A stretch of DNA of 64,000 bases, from positions 8,644,001-8,708,000 of the forward strand of contig JBAIAC010000059.1 in assembly GCA_037349315.1 (NCBI GenBank), read 5' to 3'. Below are positions 1 to 10,900 of this stretch, in pieces. The notes beneath the pieces are model-generated. The model did not search any database. It was not told where the DNA came from and saw nothing but the letters and a program-made list of their open reading frames with translations. Within the stretch, counting starts at the first letter, position 1, and each line of letters begins with the position of its first letter. Origin of the DNA: Chelydra serpentina (lineage: Eukaryota; Chordata; Testudines; Chelydridae). The position numbers were made by a program, and so were the translations under genes.

Positions 1-734
1 CGACTGTGTAGATTATATAGCTAACAGAGCAGTCTGGATACAAATCTTTGGCAAACCCTTGGCCCTTCAGTTTTACAATAAATGTGTTTCCATGGGTAAT
101 GACTCTGAAATTTTCATCCAGCATTCATTATCTGCCTGGAAAGAACATAAACTCATCCCTTGTTTCCTGTTTAATAATCCTGATGACAATCCTTAACTGA
201 AGTTTGTTTAAAAAAAGCTTTCCTTTGACTAATGCAATCACATACAATTTACATAGGATGTCTTCCTAAAGAACAAGAGAACATGCCATATACTTGAACA
301 AAATCATTGTAGTGATGTATTCCTCTAAATTCCCCTGCTTTAATAGACAGTAAAGATTATTTTGAGATTATAATTCAAATTCAACAGTGACAAAAACGAT
401 AGTCTAAATATCGAAACAGGCCTGAAGTTGTTCCCCTTGAACTCCATGGCAAAACTACCGTTGACTTTAATGAAAGAAGTATTGGGTGTAAATGGCAAAG
501 TAGTGTAACTTGCACTCAACTGGTGTGCAAAATGAGTGTAATTGATGCCACTGTTTAGGTCATTGTGAATTTGAACTAGATATTTCTATGGGGCTGGACC
601 CACTTACTCAAGGCTGCCTTTAGCAGATCCTGACTTTAGGCACATGCATTTTCAGGAAGGCTGATTTAAGAACTAAGACTATTTAAAAAAAATCAAGATA
701 AACACATCCGTTATCGATATCATTTTATCTTTAG

Positions 735-1697
735 GTATACCCATTGCACTCCTTGTACTGGCACTCACCTTCTTTATAGCATCAGCTGTTCTTGCAGTCT
801 GCTATATCAAAAGGTAAGTTCTTTCTTTCATAATGTACTTATTCTTAGATTACGGCTGATGAATATTCATATTTGTATATAGTACAAATTTAATTAAAAC
901 ATATGACAAAGAAGAGTGAAATGTGAGTATCTGTAGCTCTGCAGATAAACTTTATTGTTGTAGCTGAATGCCTGTCATAGGAAGGAGCTTAATCAATTAA
1001 TCATGTGCCAGGTGTGTGATTTCTGCATGTCAGCTGTCTACATTTAAGTATCTGCTGTAGTGTTAGTATATTTTTCTTCTTTTACATTTCTAGCATCCCA
1101 GGCCTGATAGAAGAATTCTTATTCTTGAATTATGGTTGTGTTCAGAAAGATTAACATTTGCTTATATAGTGATAATAAAGAATCTTATGTAAAAATTAAC
1201 AAAGCTTATATAGTGATGCAGACAGACATCCAAGGCAATGGATTGTTAAATCCGATCTATTCCATCTAGTTTCATCATTATGTACTGCTCCTTCTGATAT
1301 ATGTTGTCTGATTTAAAAGTATTTAAGAACTAAGTCTAAAAACCATCCCCATGGCTTTATTGGGAGTTTTGCTTGAGTATGACCTGCAGGATCAGTTGAT
1401 AATTCTGGATACTTTGTATTTCATCTATTCTGTGATTATTCAGAGCTTGTAATATGTGTGCTACCTGGTAGTGTTTCTGTTCTAATTTGCTTTAATATTT
1501 CTATTTAAAGGTACAAGAAAACCTTCCCATTTTCAAAAAAGAATCCCCAAAAAGAAAGGATTGAAGCCAAAGTCATCAAAGAAGCTAAGTCAAGTGACAA
1601 TGCTCCTGAGACGGAACCAAAGAATAATGGGAAAAAAGCAGAAGAGCCTCAAACCAAGCCTGAGGCCACAGTAAAATGTGTGGAAGCAGAAGTTTGA
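735..1697 (+). CDS. LYVE1: LYVE1, last two coding exons (partial gene)
   Basis: LYVE1 is the lymphatic endothelial hyaluronan receptor, a type I membrane protein with an N-terminal Link domain that lies outside this window. Two exons are visible. The first, 735-813, follows a TTTAG acceptor and ends at AAAAG|GTAAGT. It encodes a hydrophobic transmembrane helix (starting IPIALLVLAL) and then CYIKR. The second, 1511-1697, follows TTTAAAG and encodes a lysine- and glutamate-rich cytoplasmic tail ending CVEAEV, with TGA at 1695-1697. The split codons join in phase (AG|G = Arg). The tail pattern (R-Y-x-K-x-FPF, ending EAEV) is what I know from LYVE1 of other vertebrates. RNF141 lies next on the same strand, which fits the known gene order. 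Bases 1-734 are intron. Confidence 0.88.
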
Positions 1698-2162
1698 AAG
1701 GATAAATATAATAGAAAGTTTGACAGATTTAAAATGAAGAATGCAGAATTAGCTAAACATTTATAAATTGTTTCAGTTTCCCCATCTCAAAAAGGGGATA
1801 ATGATACCTACCTCTCTTTTTAAAGTGCTTTGAGATCTACAGATGAAAAGGCACTATATAAGAGTTAGAGTATTATTATATTACTGTAAATACTGGCAAG
1901 GTGAATGCATATTTCTTAGTTCAAATGTTTGTACAATCAGCATTCTATGGCTGTTAATTACACTTCCTCTTTGGTATAAAATGTTCTTTTGCAGAAACAT
2001 GGTATCTTATTCATATTAATATTTAAAAAAATAAAACAATCATCTCGCAACTCAACATTTTCCATCTTAACAAGAAGTAATTAAGTCTAAGAATGTCTTG
2101 TTGATTGAGATACAGTGTATAATTGTTTGCATAAAATTCAGATCAAACACATCTAAAATAAA
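1698..2162 (+). promoter_or_regulatory. LYVE1: LYVE1 3'UTR with poly(A) signals
   Basis: AT-rich sequence follows the LYVE1 stop. Canonical AATAAA hexamers lie at 2030-2035 and 2157-2162. Which one is used, or whether the transcript runs further (another AATAAA lies near 2645), cannot be decided from sequence alone. Confidence 0.55.
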
Positions 2163-2222
2163 ATGTATGTTTCTTTCTATCCTGGAGGTTGTCTACTAAT
2201 GTAATAGCATCCACAATTAATA

Positions 2223-2339
2223 CCTGATCCTGCAACCCTTACTCATTCAGACAATTCGTATTAAGGCAAGTAGTCCCCTGAGTTCAAAAAGACTGCTGGC
2301 ATGAATGGGGATTACTCAGGTAAAGGTTGCAGGATCAGC
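2223..2339. repeat. Short foldback element (hairpin MITE)
   Basis: The ends are imperfect inverted repeats. The left arm contains GATCCTGCAACCCTTACTCA; the right arm contains TTACTCAGG and GTTGCAGGATC. Such short hairpin repeats with GATCCTGCAA ends are common in reptile genomes. No coding capacity. A related half-copy may lie in the RNF141 3'UTR near 36340-36420. Confidence 0.55.
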
Positions 2340-3532
2340 CCCCTAACCTGTAAGTTCCCAAACAAGGGTACTTTTAGATTTACTATAAAGATAAGTAAGG
2401 TATTTATACTGAGTATAATGTCATCAACAATGAAGTATTTTCTTGGGTATATCACTGTATCATAATTTACAATTTTATTTATTAAACTCAAGACTGCATC
2501 ATTCGTCTTCAGATAACTGACAGAAAAAACACCTTTAAAACTGTATCACAATCTGTATCATAAAGGTCTCTGATGTCTATTTCAATGTGTTTTCAAAAGA
2601 AAAGGCTACCCAGTGGCATGGGAAGTTTACAGCATTTAATAAGAAAATAAAGTACAGCAGATATATTTATTTGTTACATTGGTTTTATTTATTATTCTCA
2701 TGAAAACTACCTCCCAGGAAAATCCAAACAGTACACATTGCCTCATTATTATACTCTGAAAAGAGACAGAAACGTATGGCTGGTGTTATGTTAATTTAAT
2801 AAAAGTTTCATAATCTAAACATGAATTTGCAGTAACAATAGCAAATGTACTGCATATCTCTATTAAAAAATATTTTGGATAACATTTGTTATACATGTTA
2901 AAAATGCCCTTCAGTAGGCTGATTAGTTTGAAAGACATATCACAAAATAGCTTCTGCTATGGCAGCCATTTTAGCATAGAGTTGCTATAACCAGTACCCA
3001 AATAAGCGCCATGTTGTCTGAAAGGAAATAACATGAGTCCTCCTGGTATTCCAGGCTGATAACAGAATGAAAGATAGGATATGAAATTAACTTTTAAAAT
3101 AGAGCAGCATTTAAAGTATGAGCTAATGTGAGTGTCAAGTGTCTCCCCTCTGTGCTCAAGCCAAAAAAGATGAGTCTGTTACAGCTTTAGTGCATGCTTT
3201 CAGCTTTTGATGTTCCCCAGTTCAATCCCCAGTGGGTTGGCCAAGATGGGAACTGTCGAAATAAAAGACGTGAGAACACGTCTCTTTGAAAGCCATGGGA
3301 TATGACTGACTTAGTTCGTTAAGGGAGTGGTAATGCCTAAAAACGCTGCTGCCATTCAGGATATCCTCTTCATTTCTGAAGGATTTAATTTGTGTTCATC
3401 ACAGGGGGCCTTATCCTGTGAGGTGCTGAGCAAGCACAATTGCCATTGGGGAGTCAAAGTCACTTAGGAAATTCAGGCCCATGTCATGTGAGACTCTGGG
3501 CAGGCTCACCATCTTCCTGAGCTCACTCACTT
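2340..3532. other. Intergenic, no gene seen
   Basis: AT-rich spacer between LYVE1 and the provirus. I see no open frame of note, splice-linked exon or recognisable repeat. Confidence 0.5.
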
Positions 3533-3537
3533 TGTAG

Positions 3538-3910
3538 TGTGAAAGTAGAATGAATTATATTGTAATTATAATTCATTAAAGAAATGCTGCTTGAAGGGTT
3601 TGTTGAAATATAGTTGCCAGGAAGAAAAACATTACGGAGTGTGAGACAATGGGTCCTCAAACTAATTAACTTAGAGCTCCTACTGAGCTAGGAGATTGGT
3701 AAACGTTAGTATGCAAATAAGATATGTATGTATATTTGTCAGTTTCTGCTTCCTTTTGTCTCTTATGTTAAATTGGCTTTCCATTATCTGTTTAAATAAG
3801 TTAGCTTGAGCCTTTGCATGGGACTCACATATCTGGGTGCATTGGCAAAGCACTTTGCTAATAAACAGAGTGGTCTGACAAATTTTGTGAGTCTTGAATC
3901 TGACTTTGAC
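3538..3910 (+). repeat. 5' LTR of the provirus
   Basis: Begins TGTGAAAGTAG and matches 9920-10895 once the insert in the 3' LTR is removed. An AATAAA poly(A) signal lies at 3860-3865, and a TTTAAATAAG box near 3790 could be the promoter. Homology with the 3' copy ends at TTTGAC. The 5' copy continues with A, giving a CA end, but the 3' copy goes straight into the target duplication. Confidence 0.88.
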
Positions 3911-3914
3911 AATT

Positions 3915-3932
3915 TGGAGGTCCCACTGAGAT
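3915..3932 (+). other. Primer binding site, tRNA-Gln-like
   Basis: TGGAGGTCCCACTGAGAT lies four bases after the LTR homology end. From memory of the tRNA-Gln(UUG) 3' end this is 17 of 18 matches, with one C-to-T change at position 13. The identification rests on recalled tRNA sequence. Confidence 0.65.
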
Positions 3933-4448
3933 GGCAACTGTCTTCACTGGGGCCGTGTGACTCCTGACCGTTCTTAGGACGGCCGTGGCAAGCCGGCACC
4001 TGGGCATTTGGCCCAAGCGGTCCTCCGCCAGAACGGAAGGGTGCATGACCACAGTGAAGTCTACGCCACCGAACCTGTTAGTTCCCACTCTGTTCTGGTA
4101 GGGATCCCGGGATCTGACATCAGGAATCTGGTCAGGTAATTATTTCTGTGTTTTGTCCAGACTGAGGACTGTCTTGTCTCTGTGTCTATCCGTCCTCCCT
4201 GTGGTGTGTTTGAGTCTGGGTGCCGTCTCCGTCCAGAGATCGGCCGACCAAAGGGTTCCTGTCCCTGTGGTCTGAGTGAGTAAAATCTGCACAATCGCAG
4301 CCGCACCACACCTTGGGTAAAACCCTTGGTGTGAAAGCAAGGGCGATTGAGGCAGTAGCCTGTGGGCTCCTTTTGTGTGTTGCACCGGGCATCGCTCTGA
4401 CGAACCCGATTTTCCTTCTTGTGTGATTGATGTGTAAAGTCCTCCTGT

Positions 4449-5420
4449 ATGGGTAACCAGACGTCTAAGTCGGGACAGTTCCCTAAAGGAACGCCGGCTC
4501 ATTTTACGTATTTTAGGAAGGGTCTGGACTCCTGTAAATTTCTGGAAAAATGGTCTAGGCTAACTCAGGAGAATCCCAAAATTCAGTGGCCACTGTTAGG
4601 ATCTTGGGACAAAGACCGAGTAGACGTCTTAAAAGACAAACTCGGCCAACCTAAAACTTAATTGTCAAAAGGAGAGGTTGATTGTTTCATGCAGTGGTGG
4701 GAAGAGGCAAATCATAGGTGGACAGAATCAAAACTTGCCTCTCTCAAAGATTCAAATGATAAGTTAAAAGCTTTATTAGAAGCCTCCTCTCCCGCCACCA
4801 GACCGAGCGCTCCCCTTTACCCCGTTCTCCGAGAAGACCAGGATCGATCCCAACTCCCTTCATATTCCCATCTCATTGTGGGAAAGGACGAAGAAAACCC
4901 CTTGTTAAATTCTGGGGATGACGATGAGGAAGACGCATTAATTGGCCTGCCATCCTTGCGTCGGATCAATAGGCGGTCACAACAACTCCTAGGGGTCTCC
5001 TAAAACCAACTGGACAGCCATACATTGCTGTAAACAGTGATGTTTTTCTGCAACATTCTGGTATACAGCAACCGGGTGAAAATGGGAAGGGCGCCCTGGC
5101 TCATGCGTTTGTTAATGGCCTCCTACCTGCTATTGGCAGTATGCTAAAGCGAATAAGTGTTGGGTGGGAGATTGAAAGCATGGATAAATTGCAATCAATG
5201 GCAGAACACTGCCATCACACTCTAAAGGGAAAGGAGGAACAACCTTCCCAAAAGTTAATGGCCCTGTAAATACAGCATTATTCAGGGCAAGGTAAACAGT
5301 ACCGGGGAGGGGGATGTGGTCACGGGAGGGGCTGTGGAACTGGATTTTCGGGTTTTGGGGGTGTTTGTAATTACTGTAAACAACCCGGACATTGAGTGTC
5401 TGCGCCGGCCTAATAGCTCT
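4449..5420 (+). pseudogene. gag remnant (matrix, C-terminal capsid, nucleocapsid)
   Basis: The frame opens with MGNQ, a myristoylation-type start typical of gammaretroviral matrix, and runs to an in-frame TAA at 4659-4661. The same frame then continues to 5003. Past it, around 5095-5275, comes a stretch resembling the end of capsid; the capsid N-terminal domain appears to be deleted near 5005-5030. At about 5370 a CX2CX4H zinc knuckle is cut by TGA before its last cysteine. In the family Gag assembles the particle and packages RNA. The stops and deletion make this copy non-functional. Confidence 0.8.
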
Positions 5421-5504
5421 GTAAACAACCAGCTAGACCCCCTGTCCGCACAGCCCGACAGTCCCCAGACTTACTTTCTCCCACAGCAATGACAGAACAC
5501 CAGG

Positions 5505-7203
5505 GAACCTCAGGAAATTTTACTGGTGTTGATTTGTGCTCTGCTTTCTTTTCTGTCTTGGTTCACCGTGACTCCCAGTTCCTGTTTGCCTTTTCTTATA
5601 AGGAGAAACATGGACCACACTGCCCCTGGGGTATACTGAAAGCCCGTCATATTTTTCCCAAGCATTAGCCCGAGACCTTGCTGACCTTGTTTTCCCGTCC
5701 AGGTCCACACTAGTCCAGTATGTAGATGATCTACTCCTCTGTTCCCCTTCATTGTCTGCCTCTGAAACTGACTCTTTAGTGCTCCTTACTGCCCTAGCAA
5801 ATAAGGGTCACAAGGCTTCTCGCTCTAAACTACAACTCTGTCAAGCTTCTGTCACATACTTTGGCTTTCTCCTCTCCCAGGGTTCCAGTGCACTTTCTCC
5901 CACATGCGTCCAAGCTATCCTTAGCTTTCCCCGACGCTGCTCCCCACGCCAGGTCCGGAAGTTTTTAGGCATGGCTGGATTTTGCAGACAATGGATTCCC
6001 CAATATGTCTCCCTTGCAAAACCTCTCCAGGAACTCACTCGATTCTCTGTGCCTGACCCCATGCCGTGGCCCCCTAAGGCCGATTCTGCCTTTGTTTCCC
6101 TCAAACAGGGTTTGGTTTCTGCCCCCGCCTTAGGGCTGCCTGACTATTCTAAGCCTTTTACCCTTTTCTGCCACGAACAATCTGGGTGTGCACTTGGAGT
6201 TCTCACTCAGATGCGTGGAGAAAAGAACCGCCCAGTGGCTTATTTCTCTGCCACTTTAGACCCTGTTGCCCAAGGCTTACCCCCCTGCCTGCGTGCTGTG
6301 GCTGATGCAGCGCGCCTAGTCGAAATGTCTGATTCCCTTGTTCTCAGCTCTCCTCTTACCCTCCTGGTCCCTCACTCTGTAGAAACTCTCCTGCTACAAC
6401 GTAACACAGGCCACCTCTCCTCTGCCCACCTTACCAGGTACGAACTTTTACTAGTATCAGCTTCGTATATCACCATAAAGCGTTGTTCTCAGTTAAACCC
6501 TGCCACTCCCCTTCCTTTGTCTAATGCCGGTGATCCCCACGACTGCCTTGCAACTGTCTCTGCTGTCACCGTCCCGCGCTCTGACCTTTCTGATGTCCCT
6601 CTCCCTAACTCTGACCTTGTTTTATTTACTGATGGTTCCTGTTTTCAAGACAACCAAGGTCGTCTCCTTGCAGGATACGCTGTAGTGTCACTCTCTGAAA
6701 CCCTGGAAACTGCGCCTTTACCTTCTGTAACCTTAGCACAAGTCGCTGAATTAGTTGCCCTCACCCATGCCTGCTTTTTGGCGGAGGGACGCTCCGCCAC
6801 CACTTACACTGACTCCCGCTACGCTTTTGGGGTTGTACATGACTTTGGCACCCTCAGGCAAACTCGGGGTTTCCTTACCTCTGCCGGTACCCCTATTAAA
6901 AATGGGCCCTACATCACTGCCCTTCTTTATGCAGTTTTACTTCCATCTGCCCTAGCTATTGTTAAGTGCCCTGGCCACTCAATGGTGGATACTGATGTTG
7001 CTAAGGGTAACGCATTTGCTGATGCCTCTGCTAAACATGCTGCTGCCATAGAACCTTCCCCAGATGCATTTCTAGGTTTCCTTTCTGTTTCTGTACCACC
7101 ACCGTCCCTCACTGACCTCACCCTGCTCCAAGACTCTGCCCCAGAAACCGAGAAAGAATCCTGGGTTGCCCAAGGTTGCTCTCTACATCCCGATTCTCTT
7201 TGA
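5505..7203 (+). pseudogene. pol remnant: partial reverse transcriptase and RNase H
   Basis: Protease and the N-terminal fingers of reverse transcriptase are missing. Similarity starts near 5515 at motif A (VDLCSAFFSV, aspartate retained), then a frame change, then the YVDD active site at about 5718. The frame is then open from 5752 to the stop at 7201-7203. It covers the connection region (RKFLGMAGFCRQWIPQY) and RNase H with FTDGSC, an AELVAL glutamate, TDSRYAF and a late aspartate near KGNAFADASAK. RNase H therefore keeps its expected acidic residues. The 483-codon open stretch is long for an old provirus, but the missing N terminus rules out a working polymerase. Confidence 0.85.
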
Positions 7204-7219
7204 CGTTCGCCTACTGGCA

Positions 7220-8416
7220 CCTTTGTAGCCCCCTTTTCACTCTACCCGTCTCTGGCCACCCTGCTACACGGTGTTTCGCATGTCGGAAAGGAGGGGATGG
7301 TCTCTGCTGTAACTAAGACAGGATGGTGGGCCCCCCCATTTTAGCTCTTTTGCAGCCCGCCACTGTGCAGCCTGTACCATTTGCCAAAGCCATAATATTG
7401 GTAAACCTGTAAAAGTGGCCCAGGGATTCCGGGGCCTGCCTCAAGCACCGTTCTTGCATTGGCAACTTGATTTTGTACAAATGCCTAAGTGTCAACAATA
7501 TGAATTTATATTGGTTATGGTATGTTTATTCTCTGGTTGGATTGAAGCCTTTCCTTGTCACAAGGCTGACTCACTGTCTGTTGCCAAATGTTTGTTAAAT
7601 CATATTATGCCTGCCAAGGGAATTCCTGCTACTCTGTCCAGTGATCGGGGTACACATTTTACTGGACAACTTGTTCAACTCCTGGACCGTATATTGCATA
7701 TCAAACACCTGTTGCACTGTTCCTACCACCCACAGAGTGCAGGTGCAGTTGAAAGACGAAAGGGTGTACTTAAGGATAAGCTTGCTAAAATTTGTGACTC
7801 TACAGGATTAAGCTGGCCAGTAGCCTTACCATTAGCCCTTATGGACATGAGATCCACTCCATCCCAAAGGCATAAATTAAGTCCCTTTGAAATTGTTATG
7901 GGAAGCCCTATGCGAGCTATGACTACCATTACTCCCGTTCCAGATTTGAACTTGACTCACAGTGCGCTCCTTCAATATTGCAAGGGACTAATGCAAGCTG
8001 TAAGTCACTTCCATTCACAGGTTCGAGCTGCCTGGCCCACGGAACCCACCTCTGATGCTTGCCACAACCTCGAGCCAGGTGATTGGGTCTACGTACGGCG
8101 CCAGCATCGAAAGCACGCCTTGGAGCCCCGGTGGAAGGGTCCTCATCAGGTACTGCTTACTACACCGACGGCTGTTAAACTATCTGGCATCGCAGCGTGG
8201 ATACATGCTTCACAGTGTAAGAAGGCACCATCCCCAGAGAACCAATCATCACCTCAGGACAACGCAGAGTCAATTTTGACTCCAGAAGAAGACGTTGAGG
8301 AACTGTCTGCAATACCTTACAATCTATGCTCTTGTAAGGGTTGCCAGAAGCAGACGACGAAAAAAAAAAGCAGTAGCGAGCCTAGCGCCTACTGCCTGGT
8401 GGGCGTAAAACCGTGA
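7220..8416 (+). pseudogene. pol remnant: integrase
   Basis: A frameshift separates this from RNase H. A zinc-binding-like segment with ARHCAACTICQSH lies near 7345-7395. The core is open from 7415 to 8416 (333 codons) and shows the D, D-35-E pattern: D in QLDFVQMP, D in LSSDRGTHFTG, E in AVERRKG. The C-terminal part has GDWVYVRRQHRK and WKGPHQVLL, typical of the gammaretroviral integrase C-terminal domain. The catalytic residues are present, but the natural start is lost and the N-terminal domain is out of frame. Confidence 0.85.
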
Positions 8417-8468
8417 CTGCGGTTCCCTCAGTTGAGGTTGTCAGAACCAGAAGAGCCTTGCCTCCAAC

Positions 8469-9882
8469 ATGCGCCTCTGCCTGTTCCTCGGCTGCTGGTA
8501 TCTTACGGTCTGGGGAGACCACAATGACACCTCTTTTATCCAGCAGCAGGTGTGGATAGCTCAGACCCTTAATATTTCTAATTGCTGGGTCTGCAGCCAC
8601 ACCCCAGCCCACTCTCAAACTGGTGTTCCTGTCCTGGCTATCCCACTCAAGTCCCCAAACCTCACTGGAGAGCCTCGTCCGTTTAACAAAATATGGAACA
8701 GCAATGACACTTGGGAAGCGGTGGGAATAAATGCATCTAAATGGATAAGTGTGGTGGAGGGAAAAGGTCATTGGTGTTGGGTGTGTAATGGGACAGGGCT
8801 GGATCTGGGGGAAAGCCGTTGCCTTCAGCATATTGTGGCCAATGGTGTATGGGATTATTCAAACAAAACTAAAAAGTGGCGGGCCGGGTATGGAGATATG
8901 AATTTTTTCTCAACCTGGGATCAAACAGAGAAATCAATCTCATGTTCCCCCTACAGTAACCTTAGTGAAAACAATACAATCTTTCAATGTCATGCAAATA
9001 ACACCACTCCTCATAAGGAGAATTACCCTGTACCATTTGGGGGATACTACTCCTCCTTTGCAAACATCTATATGACAAATGGGTGCAACCGACCCTTCCC
9101 GGCCTTAATAGGCCATCACTGGGTGTGTGGGACCAAAGCTTATACCGCACTACCAGCTAATTGGTCAGGAATCTGTTATCCCGCCCGACTCTTCCCACAA
9201 TCCCGAGTGCTAGGATCCTTCCCTTGAGAACGCCTCCGCAATTTCAGGCGAAAAAGAAGGGTCTTAACAGATGCCCAATGGTATGTAAATAACCCCCTTA
9301 ACCTGGGAAGAGGCCATTGGCGGTTCCTTAATACCATTAGGGGGAGTAATACACCATGCAAAAAGGCTCCTAAGGTTACAAGCAATAGTTGAAATAATGG
9401 CAAATGAAACTGGAGAAAGTTTAAGAGCCCTGGCCAAAGAAACAGGGGCAATCTGACAGATGGCCCTCCAAAACCGTCAGGCATTGGACATAGTGCTGGC
9501 GGCAAAAGGAGGGACTTGTGCTCTCATTGGAAAAGACTGTTGTGTGTATATACCAGACACCACCAATGAGGTAATAGATCGTGCTAGCCACTTAGAACAA
9601 ATCGCATATCTTCCCCACGAAGAGCCAAGTTCTTTATGGAAGTGGCTAAGTAACCTTTTCAATTTCTCTGGCATAGGAAACTGGTTGTTTCAGGGCGCCC
9701 TAACTCTCCTGTTTGGAATCCTAATAATTTTTGTATGTTTTCAGTTACTTTCCTGTTGTATCCAAAATTGTGTCAGGCATGCTACACAGATAGCTGCCCC
9801 AAACCAGAGTGCTAATTTGATTATTTTAAATATCACTGATGAACAAAGAGATAAAGAACGATTGATACGTGGAACCCAGTAA
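8469..9882 (+). pseudogene. env remnant (surface and transmembrane subunits)
   Basis: The frame opens at ATG 8469 with a hydrophobic signal-like start and runs 252 codons to TGA at 9225-9227. It carries many N-glycosylation sequons and a CWVC (CXXC) motif at residues 39-42. Just past the stop, in the same frame, is a furin-like RRKRR (9246-9260). A frame change follows. The transmembrane subunit is open at 9460-9882, with an LQNR immunosuppressive-type motif, CX6CC (CALIGKDCC), a membrane anchor (LTLLFGILIIFVCF) and a short tail. The combination is that of gamma-type Env. The stop and frameshift prevent a full-length product. Confidence 0.85.
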
Positions 9883-9907
9883 TTGTTGGTCATTGCGTAG
9901 CTTGACC

Positions 9908-10895
9908 AAAAGGAGGGATTGTGAAAGTAGAATGAATTATATTGTAATTATAATTAATTAAAGAAATGCTGCTTGAAGGGTTTGTTGAAATATAGTTGTC
10001 AGGAAGAGAAACATTAAGGAGTGTGAGACAATGGGTCCTCAAACTAATTAACTTAGAGCTCCTACTGAGCTAGGAGATTGGTAAACGTTAGTATGCAAAT
10101 AAGATATGTATGTGACGGGGCAAGGCCAGAGGGCTATAGGAAAGTGGTAAGGAACCAGTATGTTAGCCCCAGGCTAAACAAATCCCTGATACCTTATGGC
10201 AGTTGCTCCAGGTTAATCAAGACACCTGGGGCCAATTAAGAACTTTCCAGAAGGCAGGGAGGTTAATTGAGACACCTGCAGCCAATCAGGGGCTGGCTGA
10301 AACTAGTCAAAAGCCTCCCAGTGAGTCAGTGAGGAAAATGTCAGGAGCTGTGGAAGGAGGTTGCGTGTGAGGAGCTGGGAGCAAGAGGCACTAGGAGCTG
10401 AGAGTAAGAGGGCGTACTGCTGGAAGATCCTGTGGTGAGGATAAAGAAGGTGTTGGGAGGAGTCCATGGGGAAGTAGCCCAGGGAGTTGTAGCTGTCGTG
10501 CAGTTGTTCCAGGAGCTGCAATCCACAGGTCCCTGGGCTGGAACCCGGAGTAGAGGGCGGGCCCGGGTTCCCCCCAAAACTCCCAACTCCTGATCAGACA
10601 CAGGAGGAGTTAACCTGGACTGTGGATTCTACCAGAGGGGAAGATCTCTGAGGCAAGCAAAATCCGCCAATAAGTGCAGGACCCACCAAGGTAGAGGAGG
10701 AACTTTGTCACAATGTATATTTGTCAGTTTCTAATTCCTTTTGTCTCTTATGTTAAATTAGCTTTCCCTTATCTGTTTAAATAAGTTAGCTTGAGCCATT
10801 GCATGGGACTCACATATCTGGGTGCATTGGCAAAGCGCTTTGCTAATAAACAGAGTGGTCTGACAAATTTTGTGAGTCTTGAATCTGACTTTGAC
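9908..10895 (+). repeat. Polypurine tract and 3' LTR (interrupted)
   Basis: The purine run AAAAGGAGGGA at 9908-9918, with T at 9919, precedes the LTR start TGTGAAAG at 9920. The LTR matches 3538-3910 with a few substitutions and is split by a 602-bp insert at 10111-10712. It ends at TTTGAC, immediately followed by the TGTAG target duplication. Confidence 0.85.
10111..10712. mobile_element. 602-bp non-autonomous element inside the 3' LTR
   Basis: Absent from the 5' LTR. The ends are TGTGAC and GTCACA (6-bp inverted), flanked by ATGTA on both sides (10106-10110 and 10713-10717). The local ATGT repeat in the LTR makes the exact duplication uncertain (4-5 bp). No open frame of note. Family not recognised with confidence; a DNA transposon derivative is my best guess. 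Confidence 0.6.
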
Positions 10896-10900
10896 TGTAG

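Larger units (their letters stand above)
3533..10900 (+). mobile_element. Gammaretrovirus-like endogenous provirus with 5-bp TSD
   Basis: Two LTRs (3538-3910 and 9920-10895, the latter interrupted) enclose about 6 kb with gag, pol and env remnants in retroviral order. The flanking direct repeat TGTAG occurs at 3533-3537 and 10896-10900. Gamma-type features are a single-knuckle nucleocapsid remnant, a CXXC motif in the surface subunit, and a CX6CC motif beside an immunosuppressive-like stretch in the transmembrane subunit. A primer site resembling the tRNA-Gln 3' end follows the 5' LTR. All reading frames are broken and about 1.5 kb or more of gag-pro-pol is missing, so the provirus is defective. 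It lies downstream of LYVE1 in sense orientation. Confidence 0.88.
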
